This document shows, in pieces, positions 12,401 to 25,155 of a stretch of DNA of 64,000 nt (its first letter is position 1; every line of letters starts with the position of its first letter). Both the position numbers and the translations under genes were made by a program. The notes under the pieces were generated by a model that saw only the letters and a list, made by a program, of their open reading frames with translations, made no database searches and was not told where the DNA came from. The stretch comes from Lolium rigidum (lineage: Eukaryota > Streptophyta > Magnoliopsida > Poales > Poaceae): the NCBI RefSeq assembly GCF_022539505.1, contig NC_061508.1, positions 38,992,256-39,056,255 on the forward strand, given 5' to 3'.

Positions 12401-15400
12401 AAGGTAATTAAACAGAGATTCACACGCAATTGGATTTGGGTTCAAAATATTTCTGAAACTCTCACAAATGGATTTACAAGTTCACTGCATGTTTTCACCA
12501 TTTGCTTTAACTATGGAGTTGCAGAACAGATAAAGGTTTGAAACTTGTTTGAGATGATTAAGAAAACATTCAGCAATCCTACAGAAGTGGAATCACTCAA
12601 TTAGGTTCAAAAATGGATTTTTGATGAATTAAAAGCTAACAGCCATGTCTGCAGAACACACAGAATAAGTTTAATTCACCACAAATCGTACACAACTCAT
12701 AAAAATATGAGGTCAGCTGCATCTGAAAGGTATTGTAAAGGTGGTTCTTACCCAACTGGTTTCATTCAAAAATTCGTTTCCAAGCTCCTGATTTAATTCG
12801 ACAAAGTCAGATCTGACCAGATCTTAATCTGTGAACCATTTCAATTCCATTAGGTCATTTGAAGTGAACCCAACGCCAAAATGAAGGTACTGGAGAGGGC
12901 TTTAACCCAAAATTGAGTTTGCTCAAAAAGGTTTTGTAAAACGGAAGAAATCTAACAAACAATGATTCTGCATGTTTGCAGAACTTTATTTATCATGCAA
13001 AATCCGTAACGAATTTGAGGATGAGACCAACGCCAAATTGTAGATATTTTCAGTACCTATCTGCAGAACTTTGAACCACTCGATTTGGATCTGCACACGA
13101 GATTTGGCGGATTTTACAAGATCGTACCAGAATCTGAAACAGCAAGAAACAGAAATTACTGCAAGGTTTTGGACGAACTTTGCTCAAGAACTTCAGATCT
13201 GAGGATAGCTCAACCTTCTCCATGCTTGGACCAACATGCACCTACATCAAGATCCAATCTTAGCAATGGAGGGAGAAGAAGAGGAGATTAAACCATCTAA
13301 GGTTAGGGAGAAGAAGGAGAGGGAGGCTCTCATGGTGAGGATGAGCTTGAGGGAGGGGAGAGCTTCATCTTGGTGGCTTGCCATGGCTATGGCCGGCCAT
13401 GGGAGCAAGGGGAGCACCATTTTCGTGGGGAAGTGGAGGAGGAGAGTGTGAGGGAGTGGAGGAAATAGTAGGGAGTGAAAAGAAATGAGGCAAAGGAGAG
13501 GAGTGGAGAGGAGTGGAGAGTGGGAAATGAGAGCAAGTGAGGAGGGAGTGGGCTGCCAAGCCCCTTTATATAGAGGGAGAGGGGGTGGGTTGGCTGCCTC
13601 CTCATTGATTGAGTTGGTTGGGAGGTAGCCTCCTCATTGATTGAGTTGGTTGGGAGGCTGCCCATTTATGGATTGGGGTAGGTGGGAGGCATGGCTTGTA
13701 TAAGAAGAAAAAGGGGAGATAGTGCTGGCCGAATTTTGAATGCAAACACAAATTGGCCGGCTCCATTCTTGCCAAACAAAAATGAACAATGAGAGAGAGA
13801 TGCACATCATCCATGTGCATGATGTTGAGGAGGTAATGTTGATGGAGGTTGAGACATAGAGATAGAAATGGAGAGTGAGAGTGATATGCATTAAAAGGAA
13901 AATTTGTTATCACTTTGTTTGTGGCAAACAAATGATGGAAAGAGATAGATCCAAGGTTTAGAGGGGTAGTGATGGAAGTACGAGATACAACACCAATGGT
14001 GAATATGGTGGCATAAAATCAATTCAAGAGGTCAAGGTGTTGATGGAAAAGAATGGGGGAGTGAGATAGGTATGAGGAAAAATAAGTTGTTCTAAAAAAA
14101 AGAGGTCAATTTGGAGTGGTTTGAAATACTCCCGAGTCTAGGGTTCAGTTGAAGGGAGTCCATTTGAAAGTATCAAATGATCATCCATTTGATCAAGAAT
14201 TGGAGGATGAGGGGATACAATGTGGTAAATCAGTGATGTGCATAAGATGTGCAAGGATTGTCATTTGAAAAAAAGAATTTATTTGAAAGGGATTTGAAAC
14301 ACCTCAATTGGGAATGAACTCAAGTGGAATGGAATTTGAAAATGTTGAGAGAAACTAGTTGGAACATAGGAGGTCAAAATGTTCTACTTACTTTCTCAAG
14401 TGAAGTAGAGTTTTTCTCAAATGTAAAATAAGCAAGAGGAAGACAAGAAATGGTATAGGTACCATAAACAAGCCTTTTGTAAAATGGAAAAAAAATAGAA
14501 AATAATGTTTTAGAAATCAGTACTTGGTAGAAATGGGATGAAAAAACAAAACCCATTTCAGTTCTTTGTTTTCTTTGAAGAAATATCCCGAAAAGATTTT
14601 ATAAAACTAGAAGTAGTTTTGTGATCAAAACTAGAGAAGGAAAAACAATAGGGTTTTTGAGGAAGAAAACTAATTTAGGGAGGAGTGTTCTCAAGGGTAG
14701 ATGGTGGCCTCAAAATGTACCCATCATTCCCAATCTTGGTTTTGTGAAGATTAAACTTGAATAAAAACAAGAGGTAAAAGTGAAGGAAGTGATCTTGAGG
14801 TAAAACATTGGATAGGGTACAAGATCAAGTTGAATATATGAGCTGCAAGGATTGAGTCGAGACATGCAAGACGTGGAGGTTGAAGAGGATGTTGCATAGA
14901 TGAGATCCATGCATTGAGGTCAACAATAACGAGTGGTGGTTGCTTAGATATCAACTGCCAAAGTCTGGAACTTATAAGCTTGCCAAAACAGATTGTTGAC
15001 TTCGCCTAGTAATCAACCTATGATGAGTGGGTATAAGAGAAGGATGTGATGAGGGTAGATGATCCCAAATTTTGGATTCAAGGATGGTTTGAGCTGGACT
15101 AACACAAATAGGAATATCAAGATGGCACACTCATGTTGCCATCGGGAGAAGAGTTTGATGTAGTAAAAAGGAAAACAATTTTACCTAAGTCACACATGTG
15201 TTTTATTAGGTGAGTTGTATGTCCGACCACTAGAGGTGTTGTTCTTTGAGGTACTCAACACGGAACTCAACAAGAAATCAAGACAATATATCTAGCGGCA
15301 GATCAAAGCAATTCATCACAACAAACAAATCAAGGCAACTCATCTAAATTAGTCTATAGAAAAAGTTTTTGTTCCCCCTAATTTTTGAAATATGGACAAT

Positions 15401-15431
15401 TAATCAAGGTTGCAAAAGTTGGGGTGTTACA
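9427..15431 (-). repeat. 3' LTR of element D, full length
   Basis: 6,005 bp. From 10,196 onward it matches the other LTR closely. The outer 769 bp (9,427-10,195) are present only here. The sequence just right of it (reverse complement AAGGGTGGAAGATC) is a suitable polypurine tract. Small open frames on both strands occur in both LTR copies and look incidental. Confidence 0.85.
10044..10163. repeat. 48-bp tandem repeat in the LTR of D
   Basis: The word GACATCTCTATATCTTT begins at 10,044, 10,092 and 10,140, giving a period of exactly 48 bp. The first two units are nearly identical and the third is partial. A more diverged relative begins near 9,967. The array lies in the part of the LTR missing from the right copy. 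Confidence 0.85.
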
Positions 15432-17656
15432 GATCTTCCACCCTTAAAATAATCTCGTCCCGAGATTACTGAGCGTAGAACTGGAGGGGTTGTAAAGTTT
15501 AACGAAAATTAGACTCCATTTTTATGTAGACATGCCTTTGTGTGGAGAGGGTTGCAACTTCAGCTTGTGAGAGGCATGATGGATTTCTGACGATGGCGAG
15601 CTTCATGAAGAGGCTGACGACTCCGTGCAGATGTTGGATCTATACCTTCTTAATGATCCTAGCGGGGTTCATGATTGTGGGAGAGTTAGTGCACCCAATG
15701 GTGCTTGAGCAGGGTTGAAAACTTTTTAGAGTTAGCTTAAATTTAGTGGAAGACGAAGTCTTCCACCCTTAAATTGTTCATCGGGGAGGGGCGTTAAAAG
15801 CTGTAAGCTTCGGCCACGGGTCTTGTCGGGCGCTTTTTGGAGAAGCCATTGATCTTTGGAGTTGAACATCTTCGGCGGGCGTTGAGTAGTCCACGGCTTC
15901 AAGAGGGGTTAGTGCATCCCACATTTCCAACGATGTGTTAGAAAGGTTTAAAATGTTAGGGTTAGCTCCAACTTTTAGTGGAAGACTTCCACCCTTAAGA
16001 TTTTTCATCGGGCTTTCGAAAAATCTTAGAGCTTCTGCCTTGCGGTCCTGTCGGGGGCTTCTGAAGGAGTCATCGATCTTCCGTACTCAGTTGAAGAATC
16101 TTCAGGGGCGACGTGCAGACCGCAACTTCAAGAGGCACTCACGGTGTTAACTAAACCATAGGGGACGCGCCGTGAGTTAATAAGTTGATGAAACGCCTGG
16201 TTGGTACCCATATGAAGCAGCAACGGGGGTCGTCGAAGACAATCTTCAGCTTGAGGGTCGGTGCTGACTTCGGTAGCAACTAAGAAGATAGCGGGTAAAC
16301 TACGCCTAAAGTCTTGAGTCTTGAGGTATCTTCGGGAGCCTTCACTTGATGAGGACCGAGATGAACCATGTGATGTAGCTTGGCTTTGACGCTATTGTTC
16401 ACTCAACTTGTTAGACGGTGTGTTAGAGGGTAGTTTTCAAGAAAATATCCTCGAGGTTAGCGCGATTATGCTCCAAGGTTAGTCCAAATTAGTATGTCTT
16501 CTCGCGAGGTGCAGTCATTCTTGAAGGTAGGGCTTCTTCTTTCTTGGCGTAGTCGAGATGCTCCAGCTGATATTGAAGGAAGTTAGCGTAGATGGGGGTT
16601 TGGGTTAGTTTTCCGATGTTTGAAAAACAAACTGCTAACGGGGGTAGAGTTAGAGCTTTTCGTTAACTTATCCAACTAACTAGCAGTTAGCAAAACATCG
16701 GCGAGGTAGGTGAGGGTGAAAACATCTTTGGGAGGCTTTCCAAGCTAGTTTATCACACTAAGGGTGTTTTTCAGACCGAAAAGCCAAGACAATTATACAC
16801 ACAACAAACAAACAAAAGACACTCAAGGCAGCACACAAGGGAACTACAAGCAATCATCAAACCAGGCATGGTAACCTAAGTACCCATGGAATGCCTAATG
16901 CGTGGGGGTAGCTCAATCAAAGCGATTGAGTTTGTCCTATCCATCCTATTGGTTTGGGGGCTGGTCACATATGTTGCCGTCTTCATTTTGCTCTTATGGA
17001 CTCCAACATGGATTTTCGAGGCGGTTGGTTGCGAAGCGGGCCCGGTGTTCGGTCTTCTATGTTGAGGCGGAGGAGAAAACTGCGTAGTCTTCTTGCTCAA
17101 CATCCCGGGGACGTGAGGTCTTCGAAGAGGTAGTTGTTGAGGTACTCCCGAAATCGTCAACTTCTTGTAGCTGGCCTAAAAATTACTAGTCAAGAACCGA
17201 GGACTTGATCCCGGATGATCGCAAAAGTGCAAGTCCACGGAGGAAGAAGGTCAGCTCCTTGACGGACTTTGGTGACAACCAAAGACATGATGTTATCATC
17301 CCAACAAGCACACGGCTACGTCGGCATCCAATCTTCAATAGCTGCAGCTTGGAGATATATGAGTCTTCTCGAGGGATTGAGCCATCTTCGAGTTCGAGTC
17401 TCCAGTCTGAGTTTGGGGACATCGTCCAATATGTAGGTTTGAATTGGCTGAGACAATAGAGTAAGAATTTTCAAACCTTTTTATAAAGCGGAGAGGCAAG
17501 AATTTTAGAAGCTTTGAATAAATAAGAGGAGTAGAAGCTATACTTCCGACTAAAGAAACAATTTGTTTTGTAAATAGTTTTGTCCAAGTACTTGTTTCCT
17601 AACTAACGTCCATGCTAACTAAGGTCTCCTACAGTCAGGATGGCTCTGATACCAGC
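15432..17656 (-). other. Internal region of element D
   Basis: About 2.2 kb with no convincing reading frame, no gag knuckle, protease or polymerase motifs. It contains several imperfect copies of a segment with TTTAGTGGAAGAC and CCACCCTTAA words (near 15,745 and 15,975). The primer site is at its right end. Confidence 0.7.
17643..17654 (-). promoter_or_regulatory. Primer binding site of D (tRNA-Met type)
   Basis: On the minus strand the sequence is TGGTATCAGAGC, the standard plant primer site complementary to initiator tRNA-Met. It lies 2 bp from the end of the (shortened) 5' LTR and sets the element's orientation. Confidence 0.85.
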
Positions 17657-20600
17657 TCACCCAATTTTGTTTCATTTTCCTCGACCATCTCCATATGGTC
17701 GGCACCAGCCTTTCCGTACCCTTCCGGTACATCCAACACACACATTTCCTTTGGAAATCATTTTCTAAACCAAAACTCGACACAGCTCGGTAACGGCCAT
17801 CCCAACCGTCCATGACCGCGGACGCGGCTATTCGAATAGTTTTAACTCTGCAGAGTGTGCGCACTTTCCCCACAAGATCTGATAAATCCGCCGGGATCAT
17901 CCCCGGTTTGTCATACGAAAGTATGCGAGTCTCGGATAATCAGTCGAAGCCTTTCGCCTATTCAACTTAGCAAGAGGTCCTACCCTATGGAGTATGTACC
18001 TCCCCGGCACCGTGGCAGCTCACCTCCCTTTGAGCGTGGCTCCACCGCCAAGCCAGGAGACCCATAGTGTCTTCCGGACGGGCCAGCCCCGAAGGCCTCC
18101 CGTTATACGATTGTCTCCAACTACGACAACCCGGACTCGGGGGTAACCGTACCCTTGTATAGTTGTGCGGTGCCTCATGCTAAGAAGAACAAACATCAAG
18201 CTAAGCCCCGTGCCCACGTTGGAGTAGTGTGGTTGCGCGGGTTAATTGTTCCGGCGAATACGAGAGAACCATGTGTCGTTTTCTCAAAAACCCAAGTCAC
18301 ACACACATTTCCTCTTTCCAACCATCTTTGTCAAGATCCTTTCCTTTCATAAACCATACGCTTGGGTAAGATTGCCTCACCCAAGGTTTTCATAAACATT
18401 TACAACAAGGAAAACCTTGAGGGGTTCCCAACCTATAGTTTCATGAGTTGAACTAGTATTGCACTACGGCCGAGATGAGAGTCATCCCGCCATAGATGAG
18501 GTATAAAGGGGTAGTGGAGTGGATCATACTTGCTTAAGGTAAGCATGTATTATGACAACACAAGGAGGAATATACTCTCAGATTTGTGGTGCTAATTACA
18601 CAACTTAGATAGTGGAGTGTCACTATCCAACATATTCTCCAAGATGGTACACGGCATACTCCTCTCAAGTTGAGAATACACCAAGATCATGACATTGATA
18701 CCTCTATACTACAAAGGGGGTGGGTGTGGTGTAAGTTAATATCTTGAGATGGAACATGCTCAAGTTGAGCATACAAGATCACCAAGTGGAATAGCACGGC
18801 CATGTTACCATGCATCCCATAACACAAGGACAATAGTGGAGCATCACCACTAGGGAGTACCCCACTTGCAATCACACATAGATGACATAAATAGAGATAA
18901 TAACACACATAGAATGAAGGCGCTTTGAACATCAACAAATGACATCCAACTAGACACCGGATCGAGAGATCAAAAGATGGCTTGCCTTGGCTTATTTGTC
19001 CACGTACTTCTTCAACTCCATCAATATAAGAATCCCAACAATATAAATAAAATCCTTGTCCAATTCCACTTCTTCTTCTTCTCCGGAATTGCTCGCGTCT
19101 ATCGCCGGAAAATATAAAAGGAACACAATCAATCACATTGCACCAACAAAACAAACATACAACAACCATAATTTAACCATTCAATAAAGAGCTACCATAC
19201 AAAGGACTTATAGATACCACAAACAACTTAAAGAAAACCCATGTTATTTACCTAGTAAAGGTATGAGAGTATCACAACTTAGCAATTGCCTCTCTCGGTT
19301 ATCACCATAGTAAAAACCAAACATCCCCTGGTAGATAACATCATAAAGAGGACAAAAGCATTAGTTTGACATCAAATACATTCACAAAACATTTTCAAAC
19401 ATTTTTGGAAAAAGTAGAAAACAGTTTTCCTAACTTAGTTTGCTCACATAACACCACACAAGAATAGGAAGCAAATGATATGCCCTACCATTTGAAAACT
19501 TAAGCAAAACAAAAGAGCTAATGTTAAATTGCAGAGATTTTGTTTTGCAAACATAAAACAAAGGTTGCCCATTTCTAATAAAAAGAGTTGGTCAAGGTTT
19601 TTAAATAAACCCAACAAGTTTAGGTCCAACAATGCATGTCACACATATACCTTACTAACAGTAACGAAAATGCATGAACAGAGACTAACACTATTTTTCC
19701 TAGATGGCCAGTACTAATACAAGACTAACCCAATTGGAAACACCCAAAAATATCAAACCTACAATTTTAGGAATTTCTTTGAATCTGACTGTACAGAAAA
19801 GAAGATCTGTAAGCCATAAATCGTAGAAACATCCTAAAAATATGAGGCCACTGGCATTTGAAAGGTAATTAAACAGAGATTCACACGCAATTGGATTTGG
19901 GTTCAAAATATTTCTGAAACTCTCACAAATGGATTTACAAGTTCACTGCATGTTTTCACCATTTGCTTTAACTATGGAGTTGCAGAACAGATAAAGGTTT
20001 GAAACTTGTTTGAGATGATTAAGAAAACATTCAGCAATCCTACAGAAGTGGAATCACTCAATTAGGTTCAAAACTGGATTTTTGATGAATTAAAAGCTAA
20101 CAGCCATGTCTGCAGAACACACAGAATAAGTTTAATTCACCACAAATCGTACACAACTCATAAAAATATGAGGTCAGCTGCATCTGAAAGGTATTGTAAA
20201 GGTGGTTCTTACCCAACTGGTTTCATTCAAAAATTCGTTTCCAAGCTCCTGATTTAATTCGACAAAGTCAGATCTGACCAGATCTTAATCTGTGAACCAT
20301 TTCAATTCCATTAGGTCATTTGAAGTGAACCCAACGCCAAAATGAAGGTACTGGAGAGGGCTTTAACCCAAAATTGAGTTTGCTCAAAAAGGTTTTGTAA
20401 ACCGGAAGAAATCTAACAAACAATGATTCTGCATGTTTGCAGAACTTTATTTATCATGCAAAATCCGTAACGAATTTGAGGATGAGACCAACGCCAAATT
20501 GTAGATATTTTCAGTACCTATCTGCAGAACTTTGAACCACTCGATTTGGATCTGCACACGAGATTTGGCGGATTTTACAAGATCGTACCAGAATCTGAAA

Positions 20601-22891
20601 CAGCAAGAAACAGAAATTACTGCAAGGTTTTGGACGAACTTTGCTCAAGAACTTCAGATCTGAGGATAGCTCAACCTTCTCCATGCTTGGACCAACATGC
20701 ACCTACATCAAGATCCAATCTTAGCAATGGAGGGAGAAGAAGAGGAGATTAAACCATCTAAGGTTAGGGAGAAGAAGGAGAGGGAGGCTCTCATGGTGAG
20801 GATGAGCTTGAGGGAGGGGAGAGCTTCATCTTGGTGGCTTGCCATGGCTATGGCCGGCCATGGGAGCAAGGGGAGCACCATTTTCGTGGGGAAGTGGAGG
20901 AGGAGAGTGTGAGGGAGTGGAGGAAATAGTAGGGAGTGAAAAGAAATGAGGCAAAGGAGAGGAGTGGAGAGGAGTGGAGAGTGGGAAATGAGAGCAAGTG
21001 AGGAGGGAGTGGGCTGCCAAGCCCCTTTATATAGAGGGAGAGGGGGTGGGTTGGCTGCCTCCTCATTGATTGAGTTGGTTGGGAGGTAGCCTCCTCATTG
21101 ATTGAGTTGGTTGGGAGGCTGCCCATTTATGGATTGGGGTAGGTGGGAGGCATGGCTTGTATAAGAAGAAAAAGGGGAGATAGTGCTGGCCGAATTTTGA
21201 ATGCAAACACAAATTGGCCGGCTCCATTCTTGCCAAACAAAAATGAACAATGAGAGAGAGATGCACATCATCCATGTGCATGATGTTGAGGAGGTAATGT
21301 TGATGGAGGTTGAGACATAGAGATAGAAATGGAGAGTGAGAGTGATATGCATTAAAAGGAAAATTTGTTATCACTTTGTTTGTGGCAAACAAATGATGGA
21401 AAGAGATAGATCCAAGGTTTAGAGGGGTAGTGATGGAAGTACAGATACAACACCAATGGTGAATATGGTGGCATAAAATCAATTCAAGAGGTCAAGGTGT
21501 TGATGGAAAAGAATGGGGGAGTGAGATAGGTATGAGGAAAAATAAGTTGTTCTAAAAAAAGAGGTCAATTTGGAGTGGTTTGAAATACTCCCTGAGTCTA
21601 GGGTTCAGTTGAAGGGAGTCCATTTGAAAGTATCAAATGATCATCCATTTGATCAAGAATTGGAGGATGAGGGGATACAATGTGGTAAATCGGTGATGTG
21701 CATAAGATGTGCAAGGATTGTCATTTGAAAAAAAGAATTTATTTGAAAGGGATTTGAAACACCTCAATTGGGAATGAACTCAAGTGGAATGGAATTTGAA
21801 AATGTTGAGAGAAACTAGTTGGAACATAGGAGGTCAAAATGTTCTACTTACTTTCTCAAGTGAAGTAGAGTTTTTCTCAAATGTAAAATAAGCAAGAGGA
21901 AGACAAGAAATGGTATAGGTACCATAAACAAGCCTTTTGTAAAATGGAAAAAAAATAGAAAATAATGTTTTAGAAATCGAGTACTTGGTAGAAATGGGAT
22001 GAAAAAACAAAACCCATTTCAGTTCTTTGTTTTCTTTGAAGAAATATCCCGAAAAGATTTTATAAAACTAGAAGTAGTTTTGTGATCAAAACTAGAGAAG
22101 GAAAAACAATAGGGTTTTTGAGGAAGAAAACTAATTTAGGGAGGAGTGTTCTCAAGGGTAGATGGTGGCCTCAAAATGTACCCATCATTCCCAATCTTGG
22201 TTTTGTGAAGATTAAACTTGAATAAAAACAAGAGGTAAAAGTGAAGGAAGTGATCTTGAGGTAAAACATTGGATAGGGTACAAGATCAAGTTGAATATAT
22301 GAGCTGCAAGGATTGACTGAGACATGCAAGACGTGGAGGTTGAAGAGGATGTTGCATAGATGAGATCCATGCATTGAGGTCAACAATAACGAGTGGTGGT
22401 TGCTTAGATATCAAGCTGCCAAAGTACGGAACTTATAAGCTTGCCAAAACAGATTGTTGACTTCGCTTGAGAATCAACCTATGATGAGTGGGTATAAGAG
22501 AAGGATGTGATGAGGGTAGATGATCCCAAATTTTGGATTCAAGGATGGTTTGAGCTGGACTAACACAAATAGGAATATCAAGATGGCACACTCATGTTGC
22601 CATCGGGAGAAGAGTTTGATGTAGTAAAAAGGAAAACAATTTTACCTAAGTCACACATGTGTTTTATTAGGTGAGTTGTATGTCGACCACTAGAGGTGTT
22701 GTTCTTTGAGGTACTCAACACGGAACTCAACAAGAAATCAAGACAATATATCTAGCGGCAGATCAAAGCAATTCATCACAACAAACAAATCAAGGCAACT
22801 CATCTAAATTAGTCTATAGAAAAAGTTTTTGTTCCCCCTAATTTTTGAAATATGGACAATTAATCAAGGTTGCAAAAGTTGGGGTGTTACA
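17657..22891 (-). repeat. 5' LTR of element D, lacking its last 769 bp
   Basis: 5,235 bp. It matches 10,196-15,431 almost base for base, then stops at TCACCC, 2 bp from the primer site. The missing part corresponds to the primer-proximal end of the LTR. A 160-aa open frame (18,687-19,169, minus) is split in the other copy and is not considered a gene. Confidence 0.85.
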
Positions 22892-24991
22892 CATACCATC
22901 ATTGTTATTAGAAGGAGATGTATCAAACACATAATGATCAGTAGCAAAAGGATTTTCAAACACCTCTTCCCCAAGCTTAGAGCTTTCTATATCATTATGG
23001 GAGGAAGCATGGATAGCATCGACACTATGGCAATTATTATCATCATCATTTTCAGAATTAGTTTCCCAGAGATTTGCAATATCAAAAGTAGTGTGCTCAT
23101 TCAAATCATGATCACTAGTGTATGTAGAGAGCATAGGAAGATCATCGTATTCAGATTCATTATCATAATAATCATTAGGAGCAACATACTTATGGTTACC
23201 TAGCGTTATCTCATTCACGCGGGGATATGCCGTTACCTCTTTCTTTTTATTCTCCTTCTTCTTCTTCTTCTTCTTCTTCTTCGTTCCCTTCTTCTTCTTC
23301 TGTTCCTTCTCCTCGTTCCCTTCTTTAGGAGGAAGAGGCTTGAAGGGTGGCTTATCCGCATAACCTGATTTACTTTCAGAAACAATAGAAGAAACTTGGG
23401 AGGATCCCTCTTTTTCATTAATTAGTTGAAAACACATAGCGGTCCTATCATATTTTGGCAAGGTGTCATCTTCTAAAATATTTTGTATGTAAGTATTTGT
23501 ATGGCTATTATCAATGCAATAAGAAAAACACCCATGCAGGACATCATCAATATCAAGATCACTCATATGTAACAAAGAGATTTTTCTCGACAATTCTTCA
23601 CACCCCAAAAATAAAGTAAGTTCATCATGCTGATTAGGAGTAATTTCATCATCACAATACAAATTTGCAGCACTCATTGGGTTCAAATTATCATTGGAGG
23701 AGCATTGAAAATTAAAATGACCCACTTCATGGCAAACTTCACAAATAAAAGGATAGAGGGCACAAACTTTTTTTACCAAGATCATCTAGAGCCCTAAGCC
23801 ACTTTCTAGTTTTTTCATTAATATGATGGATGCAATATTCATCTTTGACTTGATTAATTCCACAAGGTCTATGCATTCCACAAAAATTAACATGCTTATA
23901 GGAAATAGCATTCTTAGGAGTTTGAGCATGCTTATTGCAATAATTAACAACAATTTCATTCTTCACGCAAGCCTCTTTAAAAGGTTCATAATACTTATCA
24001 AAATTCTTTTTAGGCAATTCAAAATGAGAAGCAAAGGCTTTATAAAGATTTGCAGCAACTTGAGAGTCAAGACCATAAGTAGCATCATATTTCGAAATTT
24101 ATCGGTATCCATAAAAGCTTCAATGCATTCATAATCATAATTTATACCTGACTCTTTACCTTCATTGTTCTCCCATCCTTCAGCGTTCTCCTCAATCCGA
24201 TCAAGAAGATCCCACCTAGCTTCAACCTCCTTGCTTGTGAAAGATCCCTCCGAACGAGGCATCCAGTTGTCCTTGTGTTGTCCCGAAAGCCTCGCATAAA
24301 AATTGTTAACAATAACATTACGGGGGAGCTCATGAATGGGACATTTGAGCATTAGTGATTTCAATCTCCCCCACGCTTGAGAAATACTCTCTCCATCACG
24401 AGGATAAAAGTTATAAATATAATTCCTATCAATATGCACTTCATGAGGAGGATAAAATTTAGAATAAAAGAGAGATGCAATTTCCTCCCAACCAAGAGAA
24501 TGACTATTCTCCAACAATTTATACCAATGCGCCGCTTTACCGAGTCGGCGAGAAAGAGAATAGCTTCTTCTTCACTTCATCCATAGAGATACCTGCACAC
24601 TTGAATAACCCGCATAATTCATGCAAAAGCGTAAATGATCTCCGGGATGGACAGTTCCATCCCCTTTATAGCGGTTATCAATAACACGTCCAACAATTTT
24701 CATAGGTATTTTATACGGAATACTTTCGAGCAGGTGGATTTAAAATATCGAAGCATCATTAGAGTTATCGCATATGGGAGATAAAGCATTATCAGAGCAA
24801 AATATTTCTTCAAAAGCTGCGGAGCAAAAAAGATTATTTTTATGTAAACTAGCTTCCCCAAGCTTAGACTTATCCATAGCATTAGCAGTGATTGCGTTCA
24901 TACTAATATGTTCCATGGGTTTTTTAATTTTCGGATCAAACCATCCATGTCTTAAATCAGGAAATAAAGTAAGAAGCTCATTGTTGTTCAT
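22892..24991 (-). pseudogene. gag-like gene of element C, main part, broken
   Basis: Same protein as in element A, read from right to left. The start block (24,991-24,740) begins MNNNELLTLFPDLRHG. A frameshift follows near 24,730, then a 184-aa block (24,517-23,963) with the gag segments SLGWEEIASLFYSKFYPP and RLKSLMLKCPIHELPRN. Further frame changes lie near 24,090 and 23,780. The last block (23,785 down to the D junction) contains a CCHC zinc knuckle (CEVCHEVGHFNFQC) and a Lys-rich tract coded by a CTT/TTC repeat at about 23,256-23,300. Element D interrupts the frame at 22,891. No protease or polymerase is present. Confidence 0.8.
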
Positions 24992-25127
24992 TATGCCAAA
25001 CTAGTGTAAACAAGAAACAAAAAGATGCAATTGCAGGATCTAAAGGAAATAGCTTCGAGCACAAACACAATGGCGCCAGAAAAGTATTGTTACCTGGAAC
25101 CGAAGTATGAGTGCCTTTTACCTTTCC

Positions 25128-25145
25128 TCCCCGGCAACGGCGCCA
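25128..25145 (-). promoter_or_regulatory. Primer binding site of C (tRNA-Asp), with a partial duplicate
   Basis: The plus strand reads TCCCCGGCAACGGCGCCA, identical to the tRNA-Asp 3' end, so the minus strand is its exact complement. It lies 10 bp from the LTR. As in A, a second partial copy of site plus leader lies about 68 bp downstream (25,068-25,085). Confidence 0.85.
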
Positions 25146-25155
25146 GAAAAGTGCT

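Larger units (their letters stand above)
9427..22891 (-). mobile_element. Long-LTR retrotransposon derivative D (LARD-like), inserted in C
   Basis: Flanked by CATAC at 9,422-9,426 and 22,892-22,896. The plus strand starts TGTGGGGACCCC and ends GGGGTGTTACA, so on the minus strand the element runs TGTAACACCCC to CCCCACA. The LTRs are huge (6.0 kb and 5.2 kb) around an internal region of only 2.2 kb. There are a tRNA-Met-type primer site and a purine-rich tract but no coding region. That layout matches large retrotransposon derivatives known from Triticeae. The LTRs differ by very little, so the insertion is recent. Confidence 0.88.

Noticed and set aside
18687..19169. 160-aa minus-strand open frame in the LTR of element D
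   Set aside because: The other LTR copy has the same sequence split by one-base differences, the protein has no recognisable features, and it lies in noncoding LTR sequence.
25128..25145. Exact tRNA-Asp 3' end, considered as a tRNA gene
   Set aside because: Only the last 18 bases are present, directly beside an LTR. This is a primer binding site, not a tRNA gene.
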